This document shows positions 1-6,032 of a stretch of DNA of 20,079 bases, one piece after another (positions within the stretch are counted from its first letter, which is position 1; each line of letters starts with the position of its first letter). The position numbers and the translations under genes are program-made. Where the stretch lies: positions 1-20,079 of the forward strand of contig CAYQKB010000020.1 in NCBI GenBank assembly GCA_964418085.1, read 5' to 3'. Source of the stretch: JBBTYG01 sp964418085. Lineage in GTDB: Bacteria > Patescibacteriota > Minisyncoccia > UBA6257 > 2-01-FULL-56-20. Under the pieces are notes generated by a model, which did no database searches, was not told the origin of the DNA, and worked only from the letters and a program-made list of their open reading frames with translations.

Positions 1-263
1 GCGTCCTCAATGGCCTTCACTATCGGCCCCACCGAGCTTTTGTCCCACACGCCGATCTGAATCGCCCGTGGAGGAATCACCGAGAGCGACCCGAGCTGCT
101 TTATGGTAAGCTGCTGGTCGTACACACTGACAACAATGTTTTCCACCATGTCAACTGACGGCCGGTTGCCGCGAATAGAGCGAATATCTTCCCGTAGCTT
201 TTCCACAACGCTGCGAAGCGCCACATCAAAATCCTTTATATATTGCTCGCTCAAAGTTGCCAT
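1..263 (-). CDS. frr: Ribosome recycling factor, N-terminal part (runs off window)
   Basis: Ribosome recycling factor splits the post-termination ribosome together with EF-G in the cytoplasm. Reading the minus strand from the ATG at 261-263 gives 87 residues beginning MATLSEQYIKDF and continuing through REDIRSIRGNRPS, VENIVVSVYDQQ, LTIKQLGSLSV and IQIGVWDKSSVGPIVKAIEDA. These match the family pattern of a long first helix with the IRxGRAS-like turn, followed by the LxQLAxVxVxxxRxLxIxxWD region and the PxVxKAI helix. The rest of the protein, normally about 185 aa in total, lies beyond position 1. No SD is visible. A TATAGT box lies 9 nt upstream of the ATG, so the mRNA leader is probably only a few bases. 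The start is chosen from alignment with the family N-terminus. Confidence 0.93.
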   Translation of the reverse strand, partial: MATLSEQYIKDFDVALRSVVEKLREDIRSIRGNRPSVDMVENIVVSVYDQQLTIKQLGSLSVIPPRAIQIGVWDKSSVGPIVKAIED

Positions 264-272
264 ATTTTCTAA

Positions 273-278
273 ACTATA
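273..278 (-). promoter_or_regulatory. -10 box of frr (near-leaderless)
   Basis: On the minus strand TATAGT is followed by 9 nt and then the frr ATG. A convincing -35 is not seen, because the upstream bases belong to the hairpin repeat at 289-315. The predicted transcript start is 2-4 nt before the ATG. Confidence 0.45.
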
Positions 279-288
279 CCGCATTTCT

Positions 289-315
289 GTCATTCCCGCG
301 AAAGCGGGAATCCAG
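289..315. repeat. GTCATTCCCGCG-type intergenic hairpin repeat, copy 1
   Basis: The sequence runs GTCATTCCCGCGAAAGCGGG and then AATCCAG. ATTCCCGC pairs with GCGGGAAT across a short GAAA-like loop. The same hairpin type recurs at 1205-1232 and inverted at 1243-1269 in this window. Repeats of this wording are widespread in unrelated bacterial genomes. It lies between the holB stop and the frr start and may act as an mRNA-end or terminator-like structure. Confidence 0.8.
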
Positions 316-333
316 TATTCTTCTTTTTCTGTA

Positions 334-354
334 TCCTCGGATCAAGTCCGAGGA
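334..354. repeat. Hairpin TCCTCGGA-TCAAG-TCCGAGGA covering the holB stop codon
   Basis: This is a perfect 8-bp stem (334-341 with 347-354) around a 5-nt loop. The minus-strand TGA stop of holB (342-344) lies in the loop, and the last codons (H-P-R-T) are written by the right arm. It is another common genome-wide repeat type. It ends 19 bases from copy 1 of the GTCATTCCCGCG repeat. Confidence 0.8.
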
Positions 355-1190
355 TGACTGAAGGATGTGAACAAACTCTCTATTTGCAACCGCGGATTGA
401 GATTAAAATACGCAGCATCATGCCGAAGCTGCAAAAGTCGGTGCCATAAAGTTGATTTTTTGTCCTTCAAAAACCCCCAGGAAGAGACGAGTATCAGCGC
501 GTCAAGAAGTTTTGCGAAATTAAATCCGTCCCTGTCCATAAGCTTTTTCAAGAAGTCCTTGCGTTTCTCGGCCGAAAGCCCCATCAGCTTTTCGGCATTC
601 TCTATCGCCTCAGCAAAATCTTCGTCTGTAAGAAGCGCGTGCGTAAGCCCAGGCCGACCGACGGATTTGAGCACCGCCTCTGTAACACTTTTTTTATCGC
701 CATATATTTCACCCGCCCACGTTTCAATTTCCTTTTGCGGAACAGGAGAAAAATAAATACTCTGCAATCGCGAAGAAATGGTCGGATTGAGCGCATCTGC
801 ATCGCTTGTTATAAGAATTAAAAGAGAAGACACTGGCGGCTCTTCCGCGACTTTCAAAATCGCGTTCTGCGCCTCCGTTGTCATGCGGTCGGCATCGTCC
901 ACAATAAGCGTCCGCAGCGAACTCACTGCCGGCTTCTGCCACAAAAAGTTTTTTATCCGCCGGACCTGGTCAATGCCTATCGTGCCGCTCTCATTCGGGG
1001 AAACAACAACGCAATCTTGCAAAATGAGAGTAGATTCAAAATCCTTTGTTTCAAGATACCGCGCAAGAGAAACTGCAAACGTCCGCTTCCCGATCATCGC
1101 CGATCCCCAAAAAATGTAGCCATGCGAAAGCTCATTCGCATCCGCAAGCTTTTTTAAATCTTTGATAATTTCTTTGTGCCCGATGATCAT
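342..1190 (-). CDS. holB: DNA polymerase III delta'-like clamp-loader subunit
   Basis: This is an AAA+ ATPase-fold subunit of the clamp loader that places the sliding clamp during replication. It has 282 aa. Visible motifs are the N-terminal IIGHKEIIKDLKK region with SHGYIFWG, a degenerate P-loop G-SAMIGKRT (residues 29-37), a Walker-B-like strand LIVDDADRM (95-103) followed by AQNAILKVAEEPP (107-119), sensor-1 LILITSD, and the SRL turn (140-142) in place of the usual SRC. No zinc-binding Cys cluster is present, unlike tau/gamma, so delta' is preferred. The protein is shorter than the usual 310-330 aa, and its last residues SHPRT are encoded by a hairpin repeat, so the C-terminus may be trimmed. 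It follows mreB with an 82-bp gap filled by repeats. The ATG is preceded by GGGAAATAAAA, which is not a clear SD. Confidence 0.88.
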   Translation of the reverse strand: MIIGHKEIIKDLKKLADANELSHGYIFWGSAMIGKRTFAVSLARYLETKDFESTLILQDCVVVSPNESGTIGIDQVRRIKNFLWQKPAVSSLRTLIVDDADRMTTEAQNAILKVAEEPPVSSLLILITSDADALNPTISSRLQSIYFSPVPQKEIETWAGEIYGDKKSVTEAVLKSVGRPGLTHALLTDEDFAEAIENAEKLMGLSAEKRKDFLKKLMDRDGFNFAKLLDALILVSSWGFLKDKKSTLWHRLLQLRHDAAYFNLNPRLQIESLFTSFSHPRT

Positions 1191-1204
1191 TTTTATTTCC
1201 CGCT

Positions 1205-1269
1205 GTCATCCCCGCGAAGGCGGGGATCCAGGTTAAAAAATCTGGATTCCCGTTTCCACGGGAATGACA
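1205..1269. repeat. Inverted pair of GTCATTCCCGCG-type hairpins between mreB and holB
   Basis: Copy 2 (1205-1232, GTCATCCCCGCGAAGGCGGG then GATCCAGG) and copy 3 (1243-1269) face each other across GTTAAAAAAT. The pair can form either two hairpins or one long cruciform. Read on the minus strand, copy 3 is followed directly by ATTTTTT, which makes it a good intrinsic terminator for mreB, whose stop is at 1273-1275. The gap mreB-holB is almost wholly made of this repeat. Confidence 0.8.
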
Positions 1270-1272
1270 ACA

Positions 1273-2280
1273 CTACCGTTTATTTAACAACGTGCGCTTA
1301 TACGTATCCAAATGGCTCAAAATGATTCCCGTTCCTTTCGCCACACAAAAAAGCGGGTCCTCGGCAACATATGCCTGCACGCCCAAAAACCGTTCAAAAA
1401 ATTCCGGAAGATGGTGCAGCTGCACGCTCCCGCCCGACAGGATGATTCCTTTTTCCATGATATCCGCCACAAGCTCCGGCGGCGTCACATTAAACACGTT
1501 CTGAATCGAGCTCGCAATTTCCATGAGAAATGGATTCAAAGCCTCGGCAATCTCATTTGAATTGATAACGATATCCTTCGGCAAACCGGTTATAAGGTCG
1601 CGGCCACGAAGCTCGTACTCCATCTTCTCCTTCGTCGCCATTGCCGAACCAATCTGGATTTTCACGTTCTCCGCCGTCTGCTCTCCGATTGCGAGTGAAT
1701 ATTTTTTCTTCACGTAGTCGCTCACCGCCTGGTCAAATTTATTTCCGGCGATGCGCAAGCTCGTCCACGCAACAATATTCCCGAGCGCGATAACGGCAAC
1801 CTCGGACGTTCCTCCGCCAATGTTGATGATCATATTTCCCGAGCTCGCATTGATAGGAATCCCCGCGCCGAGCGCCGCAAGGACCGGCTCGCGGACAATG
1901 TACGCGTTCCGCGCACCTGCTTCCCGCGCCGCGTTTACCACCGCGCGCCGCTCGGTCTGCGTGATACCGGCCGGAACAGAAACAACTACATCAGGTTTAA
2001 AAAGTCGAAACCATCCGGTCGCTTTCGAAATAAAATATGTGAGCATCGCCTTCGTAATGTAATAGTCCGCGATGACACCGTCCTTCAAAGGCCGGTACGC
2101 CACAATCTCATCAGGCGTCCGACCAATCATTTCCTTCGCCTCCTGCCCCACCGCAAGCACGGAGTTATCCGGCTTCGTGAGCGCTACAATAGTAGGCTCA
2201 TTTATAATGAACCCCTTGCCCGGTACAAAAACCACGGTATTCGCCGTTCCCAAATCAATCCCAATCTTGTTTACAAACAT
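1273..2280 (-). CDS. mreB: Rod-shape determining actin homologue MreB
   Basis: Bacterial actin homologue that polymerises under the membrane and positions cell-wall synthesis. It has 335 aa, the typical length. Phosphate-1 motif GIDLGTANT is at 7-15, the connecting region is DVVVSVPAGITQTERRAV (97-114), phosphate-2 IGGGTSEVAVI is at 154-164, and the adenosine region is IILSGGSVQLHHLPEFF (279-295). The Asp that normally opens phosphate-2 (DIGGGT) is Asn153 here (codon AAC), and the usual GGGA of the adenosine motif reads GGSV. The fold is clear, but the nucleotide cycle may differ. No mreC or mreD follows. The gene has its own promoter, with TTGACG, a 17-nt spacer, TTAAAT and only 6 nt to the ATG, so the mRNA is predicted to be leaderless. 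A repeat-based terminator follows. Confidence 0.95.
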   Translation of the reverse strand: MFVNKIGIDLGTANTVVFVPGKGFIINEPTIVALTKPDNSVLAVGQEAKEMIGRTPDEIVAYRPLKDGVIADYYITKAMLTYFISKATGWFRLFKPDVVVSVPAGITQTERRAVVNAAREAGARNAYIVREPVLAALGAGIPINASSGNMIINIGGGTSEVAVIALGNIVAWTSLRIAGNKFDQAVSDYVKKKYSLAIGEQTAENVKIQIGSAMATKEKMEYELRGRDLITGLPKDIVINSNEIAEALNPFLMEIASSIQNVFNVTPPELVADIMEKGIILSGGSVQLHHLPEFFERFLGVQAYVAEDPLFCVAKGTGIILSHLDTYKRTLLNKR

Positions 2281-2286
2281 AAGGTA

Positions 2287-2315
2287 ATTTAAAGCGAAAA
2301 ACGAAGTTGCGTCAA
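2287..2315 (-). promoter_or_regulatory. mreB promoter predicting a leaderless mRNA
   Basis: Minus strand: -35 TTGACG (2310-2315), 17-nt spacer, -10 TTAAAT (2287-2292), then TACCTT and the ATG. With normal spacing, transcription starts at or next to the A of the ATG. No SD can exist in such a transcript. Confidence 0.65.
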
Positions 2316-2332
2316 TCTAAAGTATAAAAATG

Positions 2333-2397
2333 AAAAAAAACGAGCGATAAATCGCTTGGGTTAAAAAAGTTCAGCCCAACACGTTTTCGTGTTGGGC
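2333..2397 (-). terminator. Tandem intrinsic terminators after the 159-aa gene
   Basis: Read on the minus strand, a perfect 10-bp stem GCCCAACACG/CGTGTTGGGC with an AAAA loop (2374-2397) is followed by ACTTTTTTAA. A second hairpin AGCGAT-TT-ATCGCT (2343-2356) is followed by CGTTTTTTTT. Together they insulate the upstream 159-aa gene from mreB, whose own promoter begins just after. Confidence 0.85.
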
Positions 2398-2412
2398 CAA
2401 ATTTGTCTTACC

Positions 2413-2892
2413 TTAGATAGGCAGCGAATCCCGACTAAGACGGACTTTTTTGACGAACTCTTCAAGTTTGGGCAAAGGTTTGTAATCCAGTCCTATTTTC
2501 GAACCAACCCGCAAAACTCTTTCGGTTGCGAGTATTTCGAAAATCGCGCCCGCAATAACGTTCAGGGCGATTCCGTGAAGCATATCATAACCGTCTGCAC
2601 CAGAAAGACAATATTCTGGGCTACCCCAGACATCGTCAATCGGAATTTTTCGATACTCGGTTATGTGTTGGGTTGGAACAGGGACATCCTTGCGCCTCGC
2701 AAATGCAGCTATTTTTGCAAGGGTCTGAATCCCAAACTTCTGATAAGTTTGAGCATCTAAATCATTCCAGACCTCCTGTCGGAATCTAGCAGGTCTAAGA
2801 AAGGTCTCCACGACTCCGATATGGAGCCCACACGCTGCTATCATTTGATTAGCCAAGTTGACAAGGTACAATTCGTTTTTCTGTTTTCTCAT
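2413..2892 (-). CDS. Unknown 159-aa protein with a structured 5' UTR
   Basis: I do not recognise a family. The protein is soluble in appearance, with no signal peptide or clear membrane segment, and has a mixed helical pattern. Recognisable stretches are VETFLRPARFRQEVWNDLD (residues about 28-46), KIAAFARRKDVPVP, WGSPEYCLSGADGYDMLHG (about 89-107) and a helix IALNVIAGAIFEILATERVL. It is a single-gene unit with its own strong promoter (3024-3052), a leader of roughly 125 nt, the only textbook SD in the window (AAAGGAGAT, 5 nt before the ATG) and tandem terminators. That design differs from the leaderless core genes nearby and may mean it was acquired, or is regulated at translation. Coding potential is supported by the SD, start, stop and terminator all agreeing. 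Confidence 0.8.
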   Translation of the reverse strand: MRKQKNELYLVNLANQMIAACGLHIGVVETFLRPARFRQEVWNDLDAQTYQKFGIQTLAKIAAFARRKDVPVPTQHITEYRKIPIDDVWGSPEYCLSGADGYDMLHGIALNVIAGAIFEILATERVLRVGSKIGLDYKPLPKLEEFVKKVRLSRDSLPI

Positions 2893-2896
2893 TTTT

Positions 2897-2913
2897 ATCT
2901 CCTTTCAGAAGAT
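2897..2913 (-). promoter_or_regulatory. Hairpin masking the Shine-Dalgarno of the 159-aa gene
   Basis: In the mRNA, ATCTTCT pairs with AGGAGAT through 7 bp, including one G-U pair, closed by a GAA triloop. AGGAG is the SD, so the ribosome site would be buried when the hairpin forms. The hairpin ends 4 nt before the ATG. It is short and AU-rich enough to melt, which fits an RNA thermometer or a helper-controlled switch. The pairing is seen directly, but the function is inferred. Confidence 0.55.
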
Positions 2914-3023
2914 TTCCCATTACCGACATGGATCGCGCAACCGACTAAGTTCGGTTGTCTGCGATGTGAACTCGAGAAGAATTCACTAATGGCCCAACAA
3001 GCTTTCGCAATGTTGATGCAAAT

Positions 3024-3052
3024 AAAATAGCATATTTCTATGTTTTCGTCAA
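3024..3052 (-). promoter_or_regulatory. Extended -10 promoter of the 159-aa gene
   Basis: Minus strand: TTGACG (3047-3052), 17-nt spacer ending in TGC, TATTTT (3024-3029). The TGN just before the -10 makes it an extended -10 promoter. The transcript would start near 3017, leaving a leader of about 125 nt with stems such as CAACCGA/TCGGTTG (about 2939-2958) and the SD hairpin. Confidence 0.6.
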
Positions 3053-3093
3053 CCCCTATTTTCCCCTTATTTCTTGTGCCCAAACCAACATCT

Positions 3094-3214
3094 AGGCAAA
3101 AAACTAAACAGAGCTTTTTTGAAGGCTTCCGGAGCGTGGCGACGCGAGGATGAGGAATTTTTTAGTAAAAAAAATATCCGTACTTCAAAAAGCTCTGCTT
3201 AGTTTTTTTAGCCT
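3094..3214. repeat. Covarying stem-loop element, copy 1 (3' end of murA)
   Basis: Outer arms 3094-3124 and 3183-3214 pair over about 30 bp with a few bulges and mismatches. Inside is a core beginning GGCTTCCGGAGCGTGGCGAC, with a GCGT-GGCG-ACGC hairpin and an ATTTTTT-AGTA-AAAAAAT hairpin. A second copy lies at 14424-14526. The core is nearly identical there, while both the inner AT-rich stem and the base of the outer stem change on both strands so that pairing is kept. The murA stop codon (3208-3210) lies in the right arm. On the minus strand the left arm ends in a T-run, so it can also serve as the murA terminator. Confidence 0.85.
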
Positions 3215-4539
3215 ACCCTCTCTATTTCTGCTCCCAGTTTCCGAAGTCGCTCATCTACTTTTTCATACCCGCGATCAATTTCTTTAATACCCTCAATCTC
3301 GGACTCCCCCCTCGCTACAAGTGCAGCGATGATGTCCACCATGCCGCTCCGCAAATCACGCACCACAAATTTCCCGCCGCCCCGCAGTTCCGTCGGGCCG
3401 GAAATCTGAACCACGTGCGGTACGCCCTTTGCGGCAAATCGGCACCACCTCCCCTCCGGACATTCCTTCAAGGTCTCGATCTTCGCTCCGATAGAATTTA
3501 AGTCCGCGATATATGCGAACCGATCTTCATAAATCGTCTCGTGTATTGTCGAAACTCCATCCGCCTGCGTGAGAAGCACAGCGAGCGGCTGCTGCCAGTC
3601 GGTCATAAACCCGGGGTGCGCCGCAGTCTCGACATAGACGGACTTAAGCGAACTCGGCTCACCCTGTTTATCCTCGGGCGAAGCGGAACGGCGAAATTTT
3701 ATTCCACCAGAATCAACTTCGTACTCCGCGCCCATTTTTCGGACAACATTTAAAAAAGTAAGCAGGTCTTCTTGTATCGCCCCGCGTACAAAAATCTCCC
3801 CACCGGTTGCGATCGCAAGACACGCGAAAGACACCGCTTCATTCCGATCCGGCGGCACTTCGTGCGTAACTCCGCGGAGATGTTCCACTCCTTCAATGTG
3901 TATCTCCCGCTCCGCACCAAGCTCGATAATCGCACCCATTTTTTGGAGCATCTTAACCATGTTGATAATCTCAGGCTCCTGCGCCGCGTTTTTTATCACC
4001 GTTCGTCCTTTCGCAAGCACCGCGGCAAGTATGGAATTCTCCGTCGCTCCAACGGACGGGAACGGAAGCTCGATCAAAGCCCCGTGCAATCCTTTTTTTG
4101 CGGTCGCAACAAAGCTTGTTGCGGTCGTCTTAATCGTCGCGCCCAAAGATTCAAGTGCCTCAATATGAAAATTCACCGGCCGATATCCGATTTTATCCCC
4201 GCCCAAAATAGGCACCTCCGCCTCGCCCACGCGGGCAAGAAGCGGCCCCAAAGCAAGGATGGGAATCCTATTCCGGCGGCTCAAAGATGTTACCTTATTA
4301 TTTTTTATGAGCGGGGTGGAAATGGTAAGAGAACTCCCCGAAACGGAAATCTCGCTTCCGATACTGCGGCACAGCTCCTCCGTAATTTCCGTGTCTCCAA
4401 TGCGCGGAAAATTTGTAAGTGTGCACGGCTCGTCGGTCAAAAGCGACGCGAGCATCAGCTTCGTCGCGGCATTTTTTGATCCGGCGAGCGTGATATCCCC
4501 CCGAAGCGGCTTACCCCCTCTAATCAAAAACTTTGCCAT
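3208..4539 (-). CDS. murA: UDP-N-acetylglucosamine 1-carboxyvinyltransferase with Asp115
   Basis: First committed step of peptidoglycan synthesis: transfers enolpyruvate from PEP to UDP-GlcNAc in the cytoplasm. The length is 443 aa (family about 420). Visible are SKNAATKLML with the Lys22-Asn23 pair (residues 21-30), ALGPLLARVGEAEVPILGGD (96-115), IGYRPVNFHIEALESLGA, SVGATENSILAA, NAAQEPEIINM, PPDRNEA, HPGFMTDWQQPL, and the C-terminal VVRDLRSGMVDIIAAL and EIDRGYEKVDERLRKLGAEIERV. The residue at the catalytic Cys115 position is Asp (GGD-KIG). In other MurA enzymes Asp here keeps activity and prevents fosfomycin alkylation. A loop of about 8-10 extra residues (SASPEDKQGEPSS) precedes VYVETAAHPGF. 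The ATG directly follows the glyS stop (TAA-ATG, no gap), so the two are co-transcribed and probably translationally coupled. Confidence 0.95.
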   Translation of the reverse strand: MAKFLIRGGKPLRGDITLAGSKNAATKLMLASLLTDEPCTLTNFPRIGDTEITEELCRSIGSEISVSGSSLTISTPLIKNNKVTSLSRRNRIPILALGPLLARVGEAEVPILGGDKIGYRPVNFHIEALESLGATIKTTATSFVATAKKGLHGALIELPFPSVGATENSILAAVLAKGRTVIKNAAQEPEIINMVKMLQKMGAIIELGAEREIHIEGVEHLRGVTHEVPPDRNEAVSFACLAIATGGEIFVRGAIQEDLLTFLNVVRKMGAEYEVDSGGIKFRRSASPEDKQGEPSSLKSVYVETAAHPGFMTDWQQPLAVLLTQADGVSTIHETIYEDRFAYIADLNSIGAKIETLKECPEGRWCRFAAKGVPHVVQISGPTELRGGGKFVVRDLRSGMVDIIAALVARGESEIEGIKEIDRGYEKVDERLRKLGAEIERVG

Positions 4540-6024
4540 TTATAGTGAGTATATCGAACTATGCAAAAAGTTCGCGAGTTCGTCTATTTTTATCCGCTCC
4601 TGCTTCGCCGTATCCCTATTCCGCACTGTAACGGCCCCCGTGTCCAAGCTGTCAAAGTCTATTGTAATACAGTACGGCGTTCCGATTTCGTCCTGTGAAT
4701 AGTACCGCTTGCCGATATTCCCGCGGTCATCCCACGCAACAGGGAATCTCTTTCGAAGCGTGTTATAAACTTCGCGCGCTTTTTTCGTAAGTTCCGGCTT
4801 ATTGCCAAGAAGCGGAAACACTGCCGCCTTATACGGCGCGAGGTGCGGTTTTAGTTTCAAAAATATGCGCTTCTTGTCTCCCTCCCCCTCTTCGGCGTAG
4901 GCAGAGAGAAGCACCACGAGCACCGTCCGATCCACGCCGAGCGACGGCTCGATAACATGCGGTACAAACTCTTCGTTGGTTTCCGGATCACGATATTTCA
5001 AACTCTGACCTGAAGCATTTTGATGCTGCATAAGATCGTAGTCCGTGCGATACGCCAAACCATAGAGCTCTTTTTTTCCAAACGGGTAATCAAATTCAAA
5101 ATCAATCGTCCGCTTCGAATAAAACGCGCGCTCTTCATCCGAAATTTCGGTCTCGTGAACTTTCGTCATATCAACCCCAATTTCCTTGAGCCACTCCTTC
5201 ATTTCATTCTGCCAGTGCTCGAAGTGCTTCTGCCACTCTTTGTCGTTCTTTGGCGGCGCAATGAAGTATTCTATTTCCATCTGCTCAAACTCGCGGGTCC
5301 GGAAAATAAAATTGCCCGGCGTGATTTCGTTTCGGAATGCTTTCCCGATCTGCGCGATACCAAACGGCAACCGCCGCCGCGTGGTATCGAGCACCTGTTT
5401 GAAATCCACGAACATCGCCTGCGCTGTCTCGGGACGGAAATACGCTATAGAGTCATGAAAATCACTTGAATAAATCTCTACAATATCCTCTTTGGCTTTT
5501 TCAAAATCTTTATTTTGCAGTGCATTAAAAATTTCATTGAGAGGATCTACTGGGCCAATAAAAGTCCCTAACATCAAATTGAATTTTTGAGGATTTGTAA
5601 AATCAGCCTTTTTGCCACAATTTGGACATTTTTCGTCATCCGAAGAAATCTTTTCCCAAGAAAAACCATGCTTGGCTTCTGTTATTTTATAACCTACCTG
5701 ATCCGCACGAAATCTTCGATGACAGTCTTTATGTTTACATTCCACAAGCGGATCGGAGAAATTCGAAAGATGTCCGGAGGCCTCCCACACTTTCGGATTC
5801 ATAATAAGCGCGGCATCAATACCCACCATATCGTCCCGCTGGTGCACAAACCGGCTCCACCACGCCTGCTTGATATTGTTTTTGAGTTCCACGCCAAGCG
5901 GGCCGTAATCCCACGAGTTCGCAAGCCCGCCATAGATCTCGGAACCCGGGAACACAAATCCCCGCCTCTTCGCGAGACTCACAATCTTATCCATAAGCGT
6001 ATCCGCCACTTTTTTGGTAGCCAT
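4540..6024 (-). CDS. glyS: Glycyl-tRNA synthetase, alpha2 (single-chain) type
   Basis: Charges tRNA-Gly with glycine. It is a 494-aa class II synthetase of the homodimeric type found in eukaryotes, archaea and many bacteria, not the alpha2beta2 form. Seen in order: KIVSLAKRRGFVFPGSEIYGG (13-33), WDYGPLGVELKNNIK, a zinc-binding insert with CX4C (Cys96, Cys101) and CX2C (Cys133, Cys136), FRPETAQAMFVDF (196-208, where the common ETAQG is ETAQA), motif 2 RNEITPGNFIFRTREFEQME (231-250), motif 3 VIEPSLGVDRTVL, and the C-terminal anticodon-binding domain APYKAAVFPLL to the end. It begins 8 nt after the stop of the giant surface protein and runs without a gap into murA. No SD is visible. A weak TAAGAT 10 nt before the ATG could give it an independent start. 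Confidence 0.96.
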   Translation of the reverse strand: MATKKVADTLMDKIVSLAKRRGFVFPGSEIYGGLANSWDYGPLGVELKNNIKQAWWSRFVHQRDDMVGIDAALIMNPKVWEASGHLSNFSDPLVECKHKDCHRRFRADQVGYKITEAKHGFSWEKISSDDEKCPNCGKKADFTNPQKFNLMLGTFIGPVDPLNEIFNALQNKDFEKAKEDIVEIYSSDFHDSIAYFRPETAQAMFVDFKQVLDTTRRRLPFGIAQIGKAFRNEITPGNFIFRTREFEQMEIEYFIAPPKNDKEWQKHFEHWQNEMKEWLKEIGVDMTKVHETEISDEERAFYSKRTIDFEFDYPFGKKELYGLAYRTDYDLMQHQNASGQSLKYRDPETNEEFVPHVIEPSLGVDRTVLVVLLSAYAEEGEGDKKRIFLKLKPHLAPYKAAVFPLLGNKPELTKKAREVYNTLRKRFPVAWDDRGNIGKRYYSQDEIGTPYCITIDFDSLDTGAVTVRNRDTAKQERIKIDELANFLHSSIYSL

Positions 6025-6032
6025 GAAAGAAT

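Noticed and set aside
2895..3083. 62-aa minus-strand open frame upstream of the 159-aa gene
   Set aside because: It spans the TTGACG/TATTTT promoter, so most of it would not be transcribed, and it has no SD.
3772..4479. 235-aa plus-strand open frame opposite murA
   Set aside because: Entirely antisense to a well-supported murA. Long antisense frames are expected in GC-rich coding DNA.
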